Assembly (NCBI RefSeq): GCF_016406325.1
Contig: NZ_CP066370.1
Coordinates: forward strand, 3,224,001-3,288,000
From: Shewanella putrefaciens
GTDB taxonomy: Bacteria > Pseudomonadota > Gammaproteobacteria > Enterobacterales > Shewanellaceae
Reading direction: 5' to 3'
Length of the DNA stretch: 64,000 nucleotides
Position 1 is the stretch's first letter. Each line of letters begins with the position of its first letter. The notes below the pieces were generated by a model, which saw only the letters and a list, made by a program, of their open reading frames with translations, searched no databases and was not told the origin of the DNA. A program made the position numbers and the translations under genes. Positions 10,471-19,864 of this stretch are shown here, one piece after another.

Positions 10471-11573
10471 GTGCCCATACACAACATCAGAATATCTGGC
10501 AACGTCTGCATATCGATCTTCCCCTATTACTTGGTTTGTTTGCCGTAATGGGGTTTGGACTGTTTGTTATCTATTCAGCAAGTGGTGAAGATCTCGGCAT
10601 GATGGAACGCCAGTTATTTCGAATGGTGCTATCACTGGTCATTATGTTTATTATGGCACAAATCAATCCTGAAGCGCTGAAACGCTGGGCGCTGCCTATT
10701 TATTTAGCAGGGATTGTTTTGCTGCTCGGCGTACATTTTTTCGGCGAAATTAATAAAGGCGCACAACGCTGGTTGAATTTAGGTTTTATGGAGTTCCAAC
10801 CTTCTGAACTGATTAAACTCGCCTTTCCTATTACTATGGCTTGGTATATTAGTAAGTTTCAACTTCCCCCTAAAAAGCGCTATTTGGCGGGAGCTGGAGT
10901 CATTTTACTTGTACCTACGCTACTTATCGCAAAACAACCCGATCTTGGAACATCCATTTTGGTTGCCGCTTCAGGCATATTCGTATTGTTTTTATCGGGC
11001 ATGAGTTGGGCTATTGTAGGTACCTTTGTCGCCGCTATTTTGGCCTTTTTACCTATCCTTTGGTATTTTTTGATGCACGACTATCAACGAACTCGTGTAC
11101 TGACCTTACTCGATCCTGAGCAAGATCCGCTTGGTGCGGGTTACCATATTATTCAGTCAAAAATTGCCATTGGTTCAGGAGGCCTCTGGGGCAAAGGCTG
11201 GCTTGATGGCACCCAATCTCAGCTTGAATTTATCCCCGAACGTCATACCGACTTTATTTTTGCCGTCATAGGTGAAGAGTTTGGTTTAGTGGGCAGCATT
11301 ATCCTTCTCATCATGTATCTCTACATTATTGGTCGCGGATTAGTCATCGCATCCCGCGCACAAACCAGTTTTGCAAGATTGCTCGCGGGTAGTATCACAT
11401 TGACTTTCTTTGTTTATGTTTTTGTGAATATTGGTATGGTTTCAGGTATTCTGCCTGTAGTAGGTGTGCCGCTTCCCTTGATAAGTTATGGTGGCACCTC
11501 AATGCTGACATTGATGACAGGGTTTGGCATTCTAATGAGCATTCATACCCACAGACGTTTTGTCGATAGATAA
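10467..11573 (+). CDS. rodA: Peptidoglycan glycosyltransferase RodA
   Basis: A 368-residue SEDS-family polytopic membrane glycosyltransferase that polymerises lipid II in the elongasome. About ten membrane helices are visible, with SEDS hallmarks such as [20 protein letters not shown], the KQPDLGTS segment, and the C-terminal [14 protein letters not shown]. The start is chosen at the ATG overlapping the mrdA stop (ATGA), five codons inside the longest frame, because this is the usual coupled arrangement. Confidence 0.96.
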   Translation: MSAHTQHQNIWQRLHIDLPLLLGLFAVMGFGLFVIYSASGEDLGMMERQLFRMVLSLVIMFIMAQINPEALKRWALPIYLAGIVLLLGVHFFGEINKGAQRWLNLGFMEFQPSELIKLAFPITMAWYISKFQLPPKKRYLAGAGVILLVPTLLIAKQPDLGTSILVAASGIFVLFLSGMSWAIVGTFVAAILAFLPILWYFLMHDYQRTRVLTLLDPEQDPLGAGYHIIQSKIAIGSGGLWGKGWLDGTQSQLEFIPERHTDFIFAVIGEEFGLVGSIILLIMYLYIIGRGLVIASRAQTSFARLLAGSITLTFFVYVFVNIGMVSGILPVVGVPLPLISYGGTSMLTLMTGFGILMSIHTHRRFVDR

Positions 11574-11589
11574 TTTTAGGGACTTTTTT

Positions 11590-12654
11590 ATGCTTATTCT
11601 TCGAGCTTATTTAGCTCCATTGGGTTTACTTTGTTTAAGTTCGTGCCTTATTGCATGCTCAACCCCGAGCGACACAGTACAAACTCCCGCTGGTGAACAA
11701 GCAGTTGAAGCCGTCAGAGCTCCAACGCCAATACTTCCAGAGGCGTTGCAAGAAGAGTTTATCCAAACTCAAATGCAACAGGGATTCACTCGCGAGGAAA
11801 CTATCGCCTTTCTTAATAAGGCCAACTATAACCAAGCGGTCATCGATGCGATAACGCGTCCTTGGGAAGCAAAACCTTGGCACCAATATTATCCCATCTT
11901 CTTAACCGAGAAACGCTTAGAAGCTGGACTCGCCTTCTGGAAAAAACACGACGCTACGATTGCCAAAGCAGCAGCAAAATACCAAGTAGAACCCGAGATT
12001 ATCGTTGCCATTATTGGCATTGAAACCTTCTATGGGCAGTACACAGGCAACTATCCGGTTATTGATGCGCTTTATACCTTAGGGTTTTATTACGAACCGA
12101 GAGCCAGCTTTTTCCGCAAGGAATTTGGCGAGTTGATGAAGTTGGTCAAAGAAGAACATTTAGATATCAATAGCCTCAAGGGCTCCTACGCTGGCGCCAT
12201 GGGCTACGGACAATTTATCCCCTCCAGCTATCGTCATTATGCCGTTGACTTTGATAACAGCGGTAACCGTGATTTATTAAAAAGTCCTGAGGATGCCATT
12301 GGCAGTGTGGCTAATTATTTCCACGAACATGGTTGGCAGGCCAATGCACCTGTTGCCTTACCCTTAGTCAACAAGAGTAAATCAGCACCCAAAGCTAAAG
12401 TATGGGCTGGGGAAAAACTTAACGATAGCGTCGCAGACATTCTGAGTCCGACCTTAACCTTAGCCAATGCAAGAAACTTAGATATATCCCAAAAAGCCTT
12501 GCTAATTGAACTCAAACAAGCAGATCAAACTGACTATTGGCTTGGCCTTAATAACTTTTATGTGATCACTCGCTATAACCGCAGCCCTTTATATTCCATG
12601 GCCGTTTATCAATTTAGCCAACAATTAAAAGAACAGCATGCCTCTAAAAAATAA
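11590..12654 (+). CDS. mltB: Membrane-bound lytic murein transglycosylase B
   Basis: A 354-residue lipoprotein that cleaves peptidoglycan glycan strands to 1,6-anhydro ends. The signal peptide has a lipobox ending CLIAC, followed by a Pro-rich linker. The SLT-like fold includes the catalytic Glu region AIIGIETFYGQYTGNYPVID and the YAGAMGYGQFIPSSYRHYAVDFD segment. The start at 11590 is preferred because it gives a proper lipoprotein signal peptide and lies after TAGGGA; an upstream ATG at 11560 overlaps rodA. rlpA overlaps the 3' end by 17 bp. Confidence 0.94.
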   Translation: MLILRAYLAPLGLLCLSSCLIACSTPSDTVQTPAGEQAVEAVRAPTPILPEALQEEFIQTQMQQGFTREETIAFLNKANYNQAVIDAITRPWEAKPWHQYYPIFLTEKRLEAGLAFWKKHDATIAKAAAKYQVEPEIIVAIIGIETFYGQYTGNYPVIDALYTLGFYYEPRASFFRKEFGELMKLVKEEHLDINSLKGSYAGAMGYGQFIPSSYRHYAVDFDNSGNRDLLKSPEDAIGSVANYFHEHGWQANAPVALPLVNKSKSAPKAKVWAGEKLNDSVADILSPTLTLANARNLDISQKALLIELKQADQTDYWLGLNNFYVITRYNRSPLYSMAVYQFSQQLKEQHASKK

Positions 12655-13483
12655 CTGTCCACTGCTTTTAGCTTTGCTCATATGCTTCACACTTGCAGCT
12701 TGCTCTTCAACACCCGACAAGGCGAGTACCAATGTAAGCAAGAAAAATATGGACCCCAATAAGGGGCGCTATTCGCTAAAAAATGACAAAATGCCACTCA
12801 ATCCACCGAATGTGGATCACGTGCCAAATGCGACGCCCAAATATGAACCCTATAGCCGCAGGGGAAATAAACCCTACACGGTTTATGGCGAGTCATACAA
12901 TGTGATGAATACCGGTCAAGGCTTTACCGAAACAGGAAGAGCCTCTTGGTATGGTGAAAAATTTCACGGTTATGAAACATCCAATGGTGAACCTTACGAC
13001 ATGTATTCCATGTCGGGGGCACATAAAACCTTACCCCTGCCAAGTTATGCGAAGATCACTAACTTAGAAAATAATAAGCAAGTAATTATCCGCATTAATG
13101 ATCGCGGCCCGTTTCACTCAGATCGTATTCTGGATGTATCCTATGCCGCAGCCTATAAACTCGGCATGCTTGCCACTGGTACGGCCCGCATTAAACTCGA
13201 GGTGATTTATATCGGTAGTATTGCAGGTACCAGTTCAGCCATTGCCAGCATCAACGACACTGGCAATCACTACATTCAGTTAGTCGCCTCTAAGGATCGC
13301 GCCAAACTGAATAAAATAGCAAAAGAACTTGAGCGAAAATATCAAGTTAAGACCCGAGTGCAACCCGTAAACAATATGTTTAGGCTACAACTCGGTCCTA
13401 TCGGCCAAGCGGAACTCGCCGATAAGATGCTTAATAAAGTCAAACAAGACGGATATCCTGAAAGCTATATAGTTCATGAGTAG
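12638..13483 (+). CDS. rlpA: RlpA: septal-ring lytic transglycosylase with SPOR domain
   Basis: A 281-residue lipoprotein (lipobox LAACSS, Cys about residue 22). A double-psi beta-barrel (about residues 100-195) carries the conserved His in SGAHKTLP and Asp in RINDRGPF. It ends in a SPOR domain (HYIQLVASKDRAKL onward, about 208-281) that binds denuded glycan at the septum. In the family it either cleaves naked glycan or has a structural role. It overlaps mltB by 17 bp, supporting one transcript. Confidence 0.94.
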   Translation: MPLKNNCPLLLALLICFTLAACSSTPDKASTNVSKKNMDPNKGRYSLKNDKMPLNPPNVDHVPNATPKYEPYSRRGNKPYTVYGESYNVMNTGQGFTETGRASWYGEKFHGYETSNGEPYDMYSMSGAHKTLPLPSYAKITNLENNKQVIIRINDRGPFHSDRILDVSYAAAYKLGMLATGTARIKLEVIYIGSIAGTSSAIASINDTGNHYIQLVASKDRAKLNKIAKELERKYQVKTRVQPVNNMFRLQLGPIGQAELADKMLNKVKQDGYPESYIVHE

Positions 13484-13628
13484 TAAATTAATTAGCCTAA
13501 GATATCGATTTCACTGAAAAATACCACAAATGAAGGAACCTTCACTAAAAACCCCTGTCGAAGGGTGGTATACTCGCGAAGCTATTTAGCCCTTTTCATT
13601 CAATACAACCAAAAGACGTGCCAAGTTA

Positions 13629-14804
13629 ATGATGAATTTTGTAAAAAGTCCCATTAAAACATTGCTGCTAATTTCTAGTGTCTCTCTCCCTGTTTATGCT
13701 GCGCAGCCTATTGTTACACCTGATGCACCCACTGTTGCCGCCAAGGCTTACGTCTTGATGGATTACTATTCGGGCCAAATTATTGCAGAAAGCAATGCCT
13801 ACGAGAGCCTAAACCCTGCCAGTTTAACTAAGATGATGACCAGTTATGTTATTGGCCAAGAAATTAAAGCTGGCAATGTCTCCCCTGAAGATGATGTGAC
13901 CATCAGTAAAAATGCGTGGTCTAAAAACTTCTCTGATTCTTCTAAAATGTTTATCGAAGTTGGCAAAACCGTAAAAGTTGCAGACTTAAACCGAGGAATT
14001 ATCATCCAATCAGGCAATGATGCCTGTGTTGCCATGGCTGAGCATATCGCTGGAACCGAAGGTGCGTTCGTCGATATGATGAATTCATGGTCAAAACAGC
14101 TTGGGATGCGTGATAGCTACTTTGAAAACTCACACGGCCTTGATTCTGATAACCACAAAACAACTGCTTATGATATGGCATTGTTAGGTGCCGCACTTAT
14201 TCGAGACGTGCCTGAAGAATACCGTGTATATAGTGAAAAATTCTATACTTTCAATGGGATCAAACAATATAACCGCAATGGTTTATTGTGGGATAACAGT
14301 ATGAATGTGGATGGCATTAAAACTGGCCACACCTCTGGAGCAGGTTATAACTTGGTCGCTTCGGCAACCAAAGATGGTATGCGCTTGATCTCTGTCGTGA
14401 TGGGTACACAAAGTGAAGCCGCCCGTAAAGCAGAAAGCAAAAAACTGCTTACCTATGGCTTCCGTTTCTTTGAAACGATTACGCCATATAAAGCAGGTGA
14501 TAACTTTACCACTCAACAGATTTGGTACGGTGATAAGAGCACTGTCGATTTAGGCGTTGCAACTGATACACCGATCACTGTCAGCCGTGGCCGCGCAAAA
14601 GACTTAAAAGCCAACTTTGAGTTAACTAAGCCATTGGATGCGCCGCTGAAAAAAGGTGAAACTGTAGGTCGACTATTTTTCCAATTAGATGGAAAAGACA
14701 TAGCACAATACCCATTAGTCACCTTACAAGAAGTGAATGAGGGGAGCTGGTTTAGTAAATTAGTTGACTACTTTAAACAGCTGTTTTCTGGATGGTTTAG
14801 CTAA
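13629..14804 (+). CDS. dacA: D-alanyl-D-alanine carboxypeptidase (PBP5/6 type)
   Basis: A 391-residue low-molecular-weight PBP that trims the terminal D-Ala of stem pentapeptides. A signal peptide ends around VYAAQP. Catalytic motifs are SLTKMM (SxxK, about residue 66), SGNDAC (SxN, about 128) and KTGHTSGAG (KTG, about 231). The C-terminal beta domain and the amphipathic tail SWFSKLVDYFKQLFSGWFS anchor it to the inner membrane. Two ATGs are adjacent at the start; the first is given. A strong terminator follows at 14821. Confidence 0.96.
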   Translation: MMNFVKSPIKTLLLISSVSLPVYAAQPIVTPDAPTVAAKAYVLMDYYSGQIIAESNAYESLNPASLTKMMTSYVIGQEIKAGNVSPEDDVTISKNAWSKNFSDSSKMFIEVGKTVKVADLNRGIIIQSGNDACVAMAEHIAGTEGAFVDMMNSWSKQLGMRDSYFENSHGLDSDNHKTTAYDMALLGAALIRDVPEEYRVYSEKFYTFNGIKQYNRNGLLWDNSMNVDGIKTGHTSGAGYNLVASATKDGMRLISVVMGTQSEAARKAESKKLLTYGFRFFETITPYKAGDNFTTQQIWYGDKSTVDLGVATDTPITVSRGRAKDLKANFELTKPLDAPLKKGETVGRLFFQLDGKDIAQYPLVTLQEVNEGSWFSKLVDYFKQLFSGWFS

Positions 14805-14814
14805 GTTAAATCAC

Positions 14815-14848
14815 AAAAATAAAGCTACCTCAGGGTAGCTTTATTTTT
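14815..14848 (+). terminator. Rho-independent terminator after dacA
   Basis: A 9-bp stem AAAGCTACC / GGTAGCTTT (14821-14842) is followed by a T-rich tail (ATTTTTT), placed 17 bp after the dacA stop. Confidence 0.85.
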
Positions 14849-14922
14849 TGGGGAGTGCATAACCCTTGAATCGGGTATAATCGTCGCCATATACAAAGAA
14901 CTACAGGTTAAGAGCACTGATT

Positions 14923-15189
14923 ATGTTAGATACCAAATTTGATGAATTAATGGATTTTCCCTGCGCCTTCCCATTCAAAGTCGTAGGTGATGCCCATGAA
15001 GCTTTAACGGATAGAGTCGTAGCCGTCGTTCAAAAGCATGCTCCTGGTGATTATGCTCCGACAACCAAGGCATCAAGCAAAGGAAGCTATTACTCAATCA
15101 CTATTCGCGTCACTGTCACCAGTAAAGATCATATTGAAACTTTGTATACCGAACTTGCCGCTATTGAAGGTGTTCGTCGCGTCCTGTAA
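14923..15189 (+). CDS. ybeD: YbeD/DUF493 family regulator-like protein
   Basis: An 88-residue protein of the DUF493 family, with the family pattern [11 protein letters not shown] at residues 12-22 and a beta-alpha-beta fold resembling ACT/regulatory domains. It lies between dacA and lipB as in E. coli, where its precise role is not settled. It has its own gap from dacA, with a TATAAT-like -10 at 14876-14881. Confidence 0.93.
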
Positions 15190-15221
15190 GTATTCCTCAA
15201 GGCTGTAAAATGTGATCTATC

Positions 15222-15249
15222 TTACATTTATGCGCAAGAGGCGTATAAT
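15222..15249 (+). promoter_or_regulatory. Candidate sigma-70 promoter for lipB-lipA
   Basis: A TTACAT-like -35 (15222-15227) and a perfect TATAAT -10 (15244-15249) are separated by 16 bp. The -10 ends 33 bp before the lipB start. Predicted from sequence only. Confidence 0.5.
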
Positions 15250-15282
15250 GACGCCACTCAATTTTAAGGGGAGAGGTTGCCC

Positions 15283-15936
15283 TTGCAAGACACGACTTTA
15301 CATATCCGACATCTAGGAAAACAAGATTACGAATCAGTTTGGCATGCCATGCAGCATTACACTGACACTCGTAATAGTGAAAGCCCTGATGAACTGTGGA
15401 TAGTAGAACATCCACCCGTGTTTACCCAAGGCCAAGCAGGTAAGAGTGAACATATCTTAAATGCTGGCGATATCCCCGTTATTCAAGTGGATCGCGGTGG
15501 TCAAGTGACATATCACGGCCCAGGGCAATTAGTGGTTTATCCTCTTATTGATATCAAACGTAGTAAAATCGGCGTCCGTCAACTCGTGACCCATATAGAA
15601 CAAAGCATTATCAATATGCTCGCTAAGTATGATATCCAAGCCTACGCTAAGGCTGATGCACCAGGCGTTTATGTTAATGAACGCAAAATTGCCTCCCTTG
15701 GATTGCGCATCCGCAGAGGTTGTTCATTCCATGGATTAGCCTTAAATGTCGATATGGACCTTGCCCCATTTCGCCGAATTAACCCTTGCGGTTATGCCGG
15801 CCTTGAAATGGTACAATCCAAAGCGCTTGGCGGACCGCAAACCGTGACAGAAGCAGGCGAACAACTCACTATTACTTTTAGCCAATTATTGGGCTACCAA
15901 CATCTAGTTCATCATCAAGGATTAGCAGCGTCATGA
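15283..15936 (+). CDS. lipB: Octanoyl-[ACP]:protein octanoyltransferase LipB
   Basis: A 217-residue enzyme that moves octanoate from acyl-carrier protein to lipoyl domains. Family motifs are [17 protein letters not shown] (about residues 69-85), the lysine-containing [15 protein letters not shown] (about 142-156) and the catalytic Cys in INPCGYAG (about 168). The start is most likely TTG at 15283, which lies 8 bases after a strong AGGGGAGAGG; another TTG at 15277 is too close to that site. The stop overlaps the lipA start (ATGA). Confidence 0.94.
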   Translation: MQDTTLHIRHLGKQDYESVWHAMQHYTDTRNSESPDELWIVEHPPVFTQGQAGKSEHILNAGDIPVIQVDRGGQVTYHGPGQLVVYPLIDIKRSKIGVRQLVTHIEQSIINMLAKYDIQAYAKADAPGVYVNERKIASLGLRIRRGCSFHGLALNVDMDLAPFRRINPCGYAGLEMVQSKALGGPQTVTEAGEQLTITFSQLLGYQHLVHHQGLAAS

Positions 15937-16898
15937 ATAGGCCAGAACGTTTACAGCCCGGAGTCAAATTAAGGGATGCCGATAAAGTATCTCGTATTCC
16001 GGTTAAGATTGTGCCCTCCGAGCGCGATACTATGTTACGTAAACCCGATTGGTTACGGGTAAAACTCCCCGCTTCTAATCAACGTATCTTAGATATTAAA
16101 CAAGCCCTACGTAGCAATGGCTTGCATTCTGTATGCGAAGAAGCATCCTGCCCTAACCTCGCGGAATGCTTCAACCACGGTACAGCGACCTTTATGATTC
16201 TGGGTGCAATTTGTACTCGTCGTTGCCCATTCTGTGATGTTGCCCATGGCCGCCCTTTAAAACCCGACGCCGAAGAGCCAGTTAAATTGGCACAAACGAT
16301 CCGCGATATGAAGCTTAAATACGTGGTTATCACCTCGGTAGATCGTGATGATTTACGTGATGGTGGGGCGCAGCATTTTGCCGATTGTATTCGAGAAATC
16401 CGCAAACTGAACCCTGCGATTAAGATTGAAATCCTTGTACCGGATTTCCGTGGACGCATCGATGCAGCATTAGATATTTTAGCAACTGAGCCGCCTGATG
16501 TGTTTAACCACAACTTAGAAACGGCACCCATGCATTATCGCAAAGCCAGACCCGGTGCTAACTACCAGTGGTCACTCGATTTGCTAAAACGCTTTAAAGA
16601 ACGTCATCCAAACGTGCCAACAAAATCTGGCCTGATGATGGGACTGGGTGAAACCAACGAAGAGATCGCGCAAGTACTGCGCGATCTACGTGAACATAAA
16701 GTTGAAATGCTGACCTTAGGCCAATACCTGCAGCCCTCTAAATTCCACCTGCCGGTTGAACGCTATGTACCACCAGCAGAGTTTGATGAGCTTAAAGCCT
16801 TAGCCGATGAATTAGGTTTTACCCATGCAGCCTGTGGCCCATTAGTGCGCTCAAGCTACCATGCAGATCTGCAAGCACAAGGTAAAGAAGTTAAATAA
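15933..16898 (+). CDS. lipA: Lipoyl synthase LipA
   Basis: A 321-residue radical-SAM enzyme that inserts two sulphurs into octanoyl-lysine. The radical-SAM cluster motif CTRRCPFCD is at about residues 94-102, and the auxiliary cluster is the [12 protein letters not shown] triad (about 67-78) with the C-terminal Ser of RSSYHAD. Length equals E. coli LipA (321). Translation is coupled to lipB by ATGA overlap. A terminator follows. Confidence 0.98.
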   Translation: MNRPERLQPGVKLRDADKVSRIPVKIVPSERDTMLRKPDWLRVKLPASNQRILDIKQALRSNGLHSVCEEASCPNLAECFNHGTATFMILGAICTRRCPFCDVAHGRPLKPDAEEPVKLAQTIRDMKLKYVVITSVDRDDLRDGGAQHFADCIREIRKLNPAIKIEILVPDFRGRIDAALDILATEPPDVFNHNLETAPMHYRKARPGANYQWSLDLLKRFKERHPNVPTKSGLMMGLGETNEEIAQVLRDLREHKVEMLTLGQYLQPSKFHLPVERYVPPAEFDELKALADELGFTHAACGPLVRSSYHADLQAQGKEVK

Positions 16899-16921
16899 CC
16901 TATTGTTTAATATTGCTTTGT

Positions 16922-16952
16922 AAAAAACAGCGCCATTGCGCTGTTTTTTTAT
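16922..16952. terminator. Bidirectional terminator between lipA and rimI
   Basis: A 12-bp stem AAAAAACAGCGC / GCGCTGTTTTTT with loop CATT serves both convergent transcription units. Confidence 0.9.
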
Positions 16953-16965
16953 TGCGTGAAATAGG

Positions 16966-17463
16966 TTATTCAGAGGTGATGGTGAAATCCATCAAAATAG
17001 CATCTTCTCTCCCATCATCTGTACTGTAATATCCCTTACGCCTGCCAGACTCATTAAAACCCATTGTTTGGTATAAAGTTCGTGCCGCAAGATTAGACTC
17101 TCTCACTTCAAGCATCACCACCACAGCACCAGAGGTTTTTGCAGCTTCAATCACTTCGCTCAATAATAATTTGCCATAACCATAACCTTGGTGCTCAGGG
17201 GCTAAGCAAATATCCAGTAGGGTCACTTCATCGAGGATCTGTTGGATAATGGCAAAACCAATTAACGTTTCAGCAGACATTTCTCCCGCTAGCGATAAAC
17301 CATATACGCGGTATAACGTGCCAAAACAATCGGCTAAATTGCCTTCGCTCATGGGATGAGAATGTGCGCTTGCTTCAATTGAAGCCATTTGCGGTACATC
17401 CATTTGCCCAAGACGCACTAAAGTTAACTGTGGGTTTAATATTTTAGAGTCTTGAATATTCAC
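16966..17463 (-). CDS. rimI: Ribosomal protein bS18 alanine N-acetyltransferase
   Basis: A 165-residue GNAT acetyltransferase. The acetyl-CoA binding loop is QGYGYGKLLL (about residues 91-100), and the C-terminal pattern is VRESNLAARTLYQTMGF typical of RimI. The start is GTG at 17463. It sits 23 bp downstream of holD on the same strand, the same holD-rimI order as in E. coli, which supports the assignment over a generic GNAT. Confidence 0.9.
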   Translation of the reverse strand: MNIQDSKILNPQLTLVRLGQMDVPQMASIEASAHSHPMSEGNLADCFGTLYRVYGLSLAGEMSAETLIGFAIIQQILDEVTLLDICLAPEHQGYGYGKLLLSEVIEAAKTSGAVVVMLEVRESNLAARTLYQTMGFNESGRRKGYYSTDDGREDAILMDFTITSE

Positions 17464-17486
17464 ACATTAAGTTCCGAAGCAGTGAT

Positions 17487-17837
17487 TTATGCCTTACTGT
17501 GTTGCTCACGCCATTGACAAATCTGTGACCATAAGGCGCGTTTAGCCTCACTCCCGACAAGCAAGCTCGCTAGTGGCTCAGAGACTAACCAAGCTGTACG
17601 AGGCCTTACTTTATGGCGACGCAAATCCCAAATAATTTGCTTTCCTTTATGGATCTGACAATCAAAATCACATTCATCTGGCGTAACGCCAATTAACTCA
17701 AGCACTTGCTCAATAAGCGTCTGGGCTTGCGGCAACGCACCATCGGCATCCCAAATGACTTGATAGGGCTTAACCTTAGTGTCACGTATACGCCAAGAGG
17801 TAATCGCCATGGCTTCTAAATAAGCTGATTTATTCAT
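17487..17837 (-). CDS. holD: DNA polymerase III subunit psi
   Basis: A 116-residue protein with features of HolD, the clamp-loader psi subunit that links the gamma complex, via chi, to single-stranded-binding protein. The N-terminal peptide KSAYLEAMAITSWRIRD fits the conserved chi/gamma-contact segment (MGITxWxLRRP-like in the family). The rest is divergent, as is normal for psi. Adjacency to rimI is strong supporting context. Confidence 0.82.
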   Translation of the reverse strand: MNKSAYLEAMAITSWRIRDTKVKPYQVIWDADGALPQAQTLIEQVLELIGVTPDECDFDCQIHKGKQIIWDLRRHKVRPRTAWLVSEPLASLLVGSEAKRALWSQICQWREQHSKA

Positions 17838-18044
17838 GGGTTAGTTAGGCTCTTCACTCGTAAATCACAATGGCGTAAGAATACCAGTTATGCGTTGTTA
17901 ATGTTACTAACCTTATAAACTATGACTGTGCGAGAAAATCTCCAATCTATTTATGCGATTTGTTAAATCTATTTTAATCGCTTTATTTGAAGTTATGACC
18001 TGTTATTCTTGGTCCATTGAGTAGGGCACTGAAAGGAAAATACC

Positions 18045-18512
18045 ATGATTAATATCGGCATCAACCAAACAAACAGAGAAGAAATCGCCGCAGGGCTAAA
18101 CCAACTATTGGCTGACAGCTACAGTCTTTACCTTAAGACCCATAGCTTTCACTGGAATGTCACAGGCCCAATGTTCACTAGCTTACACTTACTGTTTGAG
18201 CAGCAATATACTGAGCTTGCTTTAGCCGTTGATCTGATCGCCGAGCGAGTACGGGCACTGGGAGCCAGAGCATTAGGCTCATATTCAGCCTATGCATCCT
18301 TGACAGAAATCAAAGAGGATCAAGGGGTAACCAAGGCTGAAACCATGATCCGCGAACTACTTAACGATCAGGAAATCGTTATCCGCAATGCACGGGCACT
18401 TTATCCACTCGTCAGCAAAGCAAATGATGAAGCAACCGCCGACCTACTGACCCAACGCATTCAACTTCACGAAAAAAATGCTTGGATGCTTCGTAGCTTA
18501 CTCGCAGAGTAA
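18045..18512 (+). CDS. Dps-family ferritin-like DNA-binding/iron-storage protein
   Basis: A 155-residue four-helix protein. The dinuclear ferroxidase ligands lie in the pattern LKTHSFHWNVTGPMFTSLHLLFEQQYTEL (split here into helices A and B), with His-x3-His/Trp and a following Asp/Glu helix (AVDLIAERVRALG). It would form a dodecamer that oxidises ferrous iron with peroxide. It lacks a long Lys-rich N-terminal tail, so DNA binding may be weak. It has its own promoter region (206-bp gap) and a terminator. Confidence 0.92.
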   Translation: MINIGINQTNREEIAAGLNQLLADSYSLYLKTHSFHWNVTGPMFTSLHLLFEQQYTELALAVDLIAERVRALGARALGSYSAYASLTEIKEDQGVTKAETMIRELLNDQEIVIRNARALYPLVSKANDEATADLLTQRIQLHEKNAWMLRSLLAE

Positions 18513-18543
18513 TCGCTAAATAGATTATTGCTCTGACCAAAGT

Positions 18544-18578
18544 AAAAAAGTCGCTAAGTAAACACTTGGCGACTTTTT
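18544..18578. terminator. Bidirectional terminator after the Dps gene
   Basis: An inverted repeat AAAAAGTCGC ... GCGACTTTTT with inner pairing around CTAAGT / ACTTGG (18545-18577), flanked by A and T runs. It lies between convergent genes. Confidence 0.85.
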
Positions 18579-18607
18579 GCCTTTAAAGCTTGATCACGCA
18601 AAATAGA

Positions 18608-19864
18608 TTAGAGGTACTTAATCCAAGCCTGAGTGCTGTGTTTTTTATACTCGCTAAATAGCTTAACGGGATAATACAATGCGATGGCTAACACGCCCGC
18701 GATAAACCAAACCCATCCTATATTGCTCACGCCAAAGTACTCACCATGGTTTGCGCCAAAGATGAATTTCGCTAAAGTATAAAGCAGTAACAGCACGTAC
18801 AAATGCAAGATATAGAAGAACATAGGGACTGAGCCAAACACAGACAACCCATTACCGACTCGCGCTAATCTCCCACCCACTTTCCCACTTGATGCAAAAT
18901 ACCGCTCAAAGGCCACTAAGCAAAAGAACATGCCGCCTAAAGTCACCAGTAAAAAGCTTAATGATGGCGGGTATTTCGTTAAGTTAAATACCGACATCAA
19001 GGTTTCACCCAAATGTGCCCCCGACTGCCAAGGCAAGGTTTCGCCATAAAGGTTAAACCCACGTAGCACCGCAAAAAGTACCCAACAGCTGATCCCTAAA
19101 AACAACAGCTTTTGCTGGCGAGCCAATGCATCAAGATGGCTTCCGTTCGGCTTATTACTAAAAAGTGGCCCTGCAACATAACCCAGTAAAATCACTCCAA
19201 TCCAAGGCAGCACGGGATAACTCACCTTAACCCTAAGCGCACCTTCGCTGACGAGATAGCCGCGGTCGTGCAATATGGTCCACAGACCGTAAGCCCACTC
19301 ATTGGGCTGAAAACCAATAGGCGTCAACAGATTATGACCAAAAACAATCGCAAATCCTAAAAGGGCCATCCAAGGTCTAGGCAGGTTTATCAGCGCAGCG
19401 AGCGCTAACATACTCAGACCAATCACCCAAATCACCTGTAACCAAAGGGTGTAATAGCTGACCATCCAAGAGAGGTTAGAGAAGTTAATCACTAAAATTT
19501 CCAGCGCGATTAAAAACAGCCCGCGTTTAATCAAAAACTCCCGTGCTGAACGTGGCTCACCATGGCTACGATTGGCATAAAGCCATGCAGAAACCCCGGT
19601 TAAGAACACAAAGACCGGCGCACAAAAATGGGCAGCAAAACGACTCAGAAAAAGCCCCCAAGAGGTCGAACTCAAATCCATAGGATCGCTCACCTGCATG
19701 TGAAAGAAAAACCGCTCCCTCACATGGTCGAGTAACATGATAAGCATCACCATACCGCGCATCATATCGATACTATTGATCCGGGTGCGGCCAATAGAAT
19801 GACCCCGTTCTTGCTCGGTAAAACCTGAAGATAACGCTGGATTAGCACTGATATTAGAATTCAT
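18608..19864 (-). CDS. DUF1624/heparan-alpha-glucosaminide acetyltransferase-like membrane protein
   Basis: A 418-residue polytopic membrane protein (about ten helices). The N-terminal RINSIDMMRGMVMLIMLLDH is the family hallmark, with the Asp-x2-Arg-Gly motif and an invariant membrane His. Related proteins are predicted acyltransferases, but no bacterial substrate is known. The ATG at 19864 lies inside the 3' end of the TonB-receptor gene (11-bp overlap; an upstream GTG would overlap by 20 bp), so the two genes are very likely translated together. It might modify or help handle the receptor's ligand; that is inference from linkage only. Confidence 0.8.
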   Translation of the reverse strand: MNSNISANPALSSGFTEQERGHSIGRTRINSIDMMRGMVMLIMLLDHVRERFFFHMQVSDPMDLSSTSWGLFLSRFAAHFCAPVFVFLTGVSAWLYANRSHGEPRSAREFLIKRGLFLIALEILVINFSNLSWMVSYYTLWLQVIWVIGLSMLALAALINLPRPWMALLGFAIVFGHNLLTPIGFQPNEWAYGLWTILHDRGYLVSEGALRVKVSYPVLPWIGVILLGYVAGPLFSNKPNGSHLDALARQQKLLFLGISCWVLFAVLRGFNLYGETLPWQSGAHLGETLMSVFNLTKYPPSLSFLLVTLGGMFFCLVAFERYFASSGKVGGRLARVGNGLSVFGSVPMFFYILHLYVLLLLYTLAKFIFGANHGEYFGVSNIGWVWFIAGVLAIALYYPVKLFSEYKKHSTQAWIKYL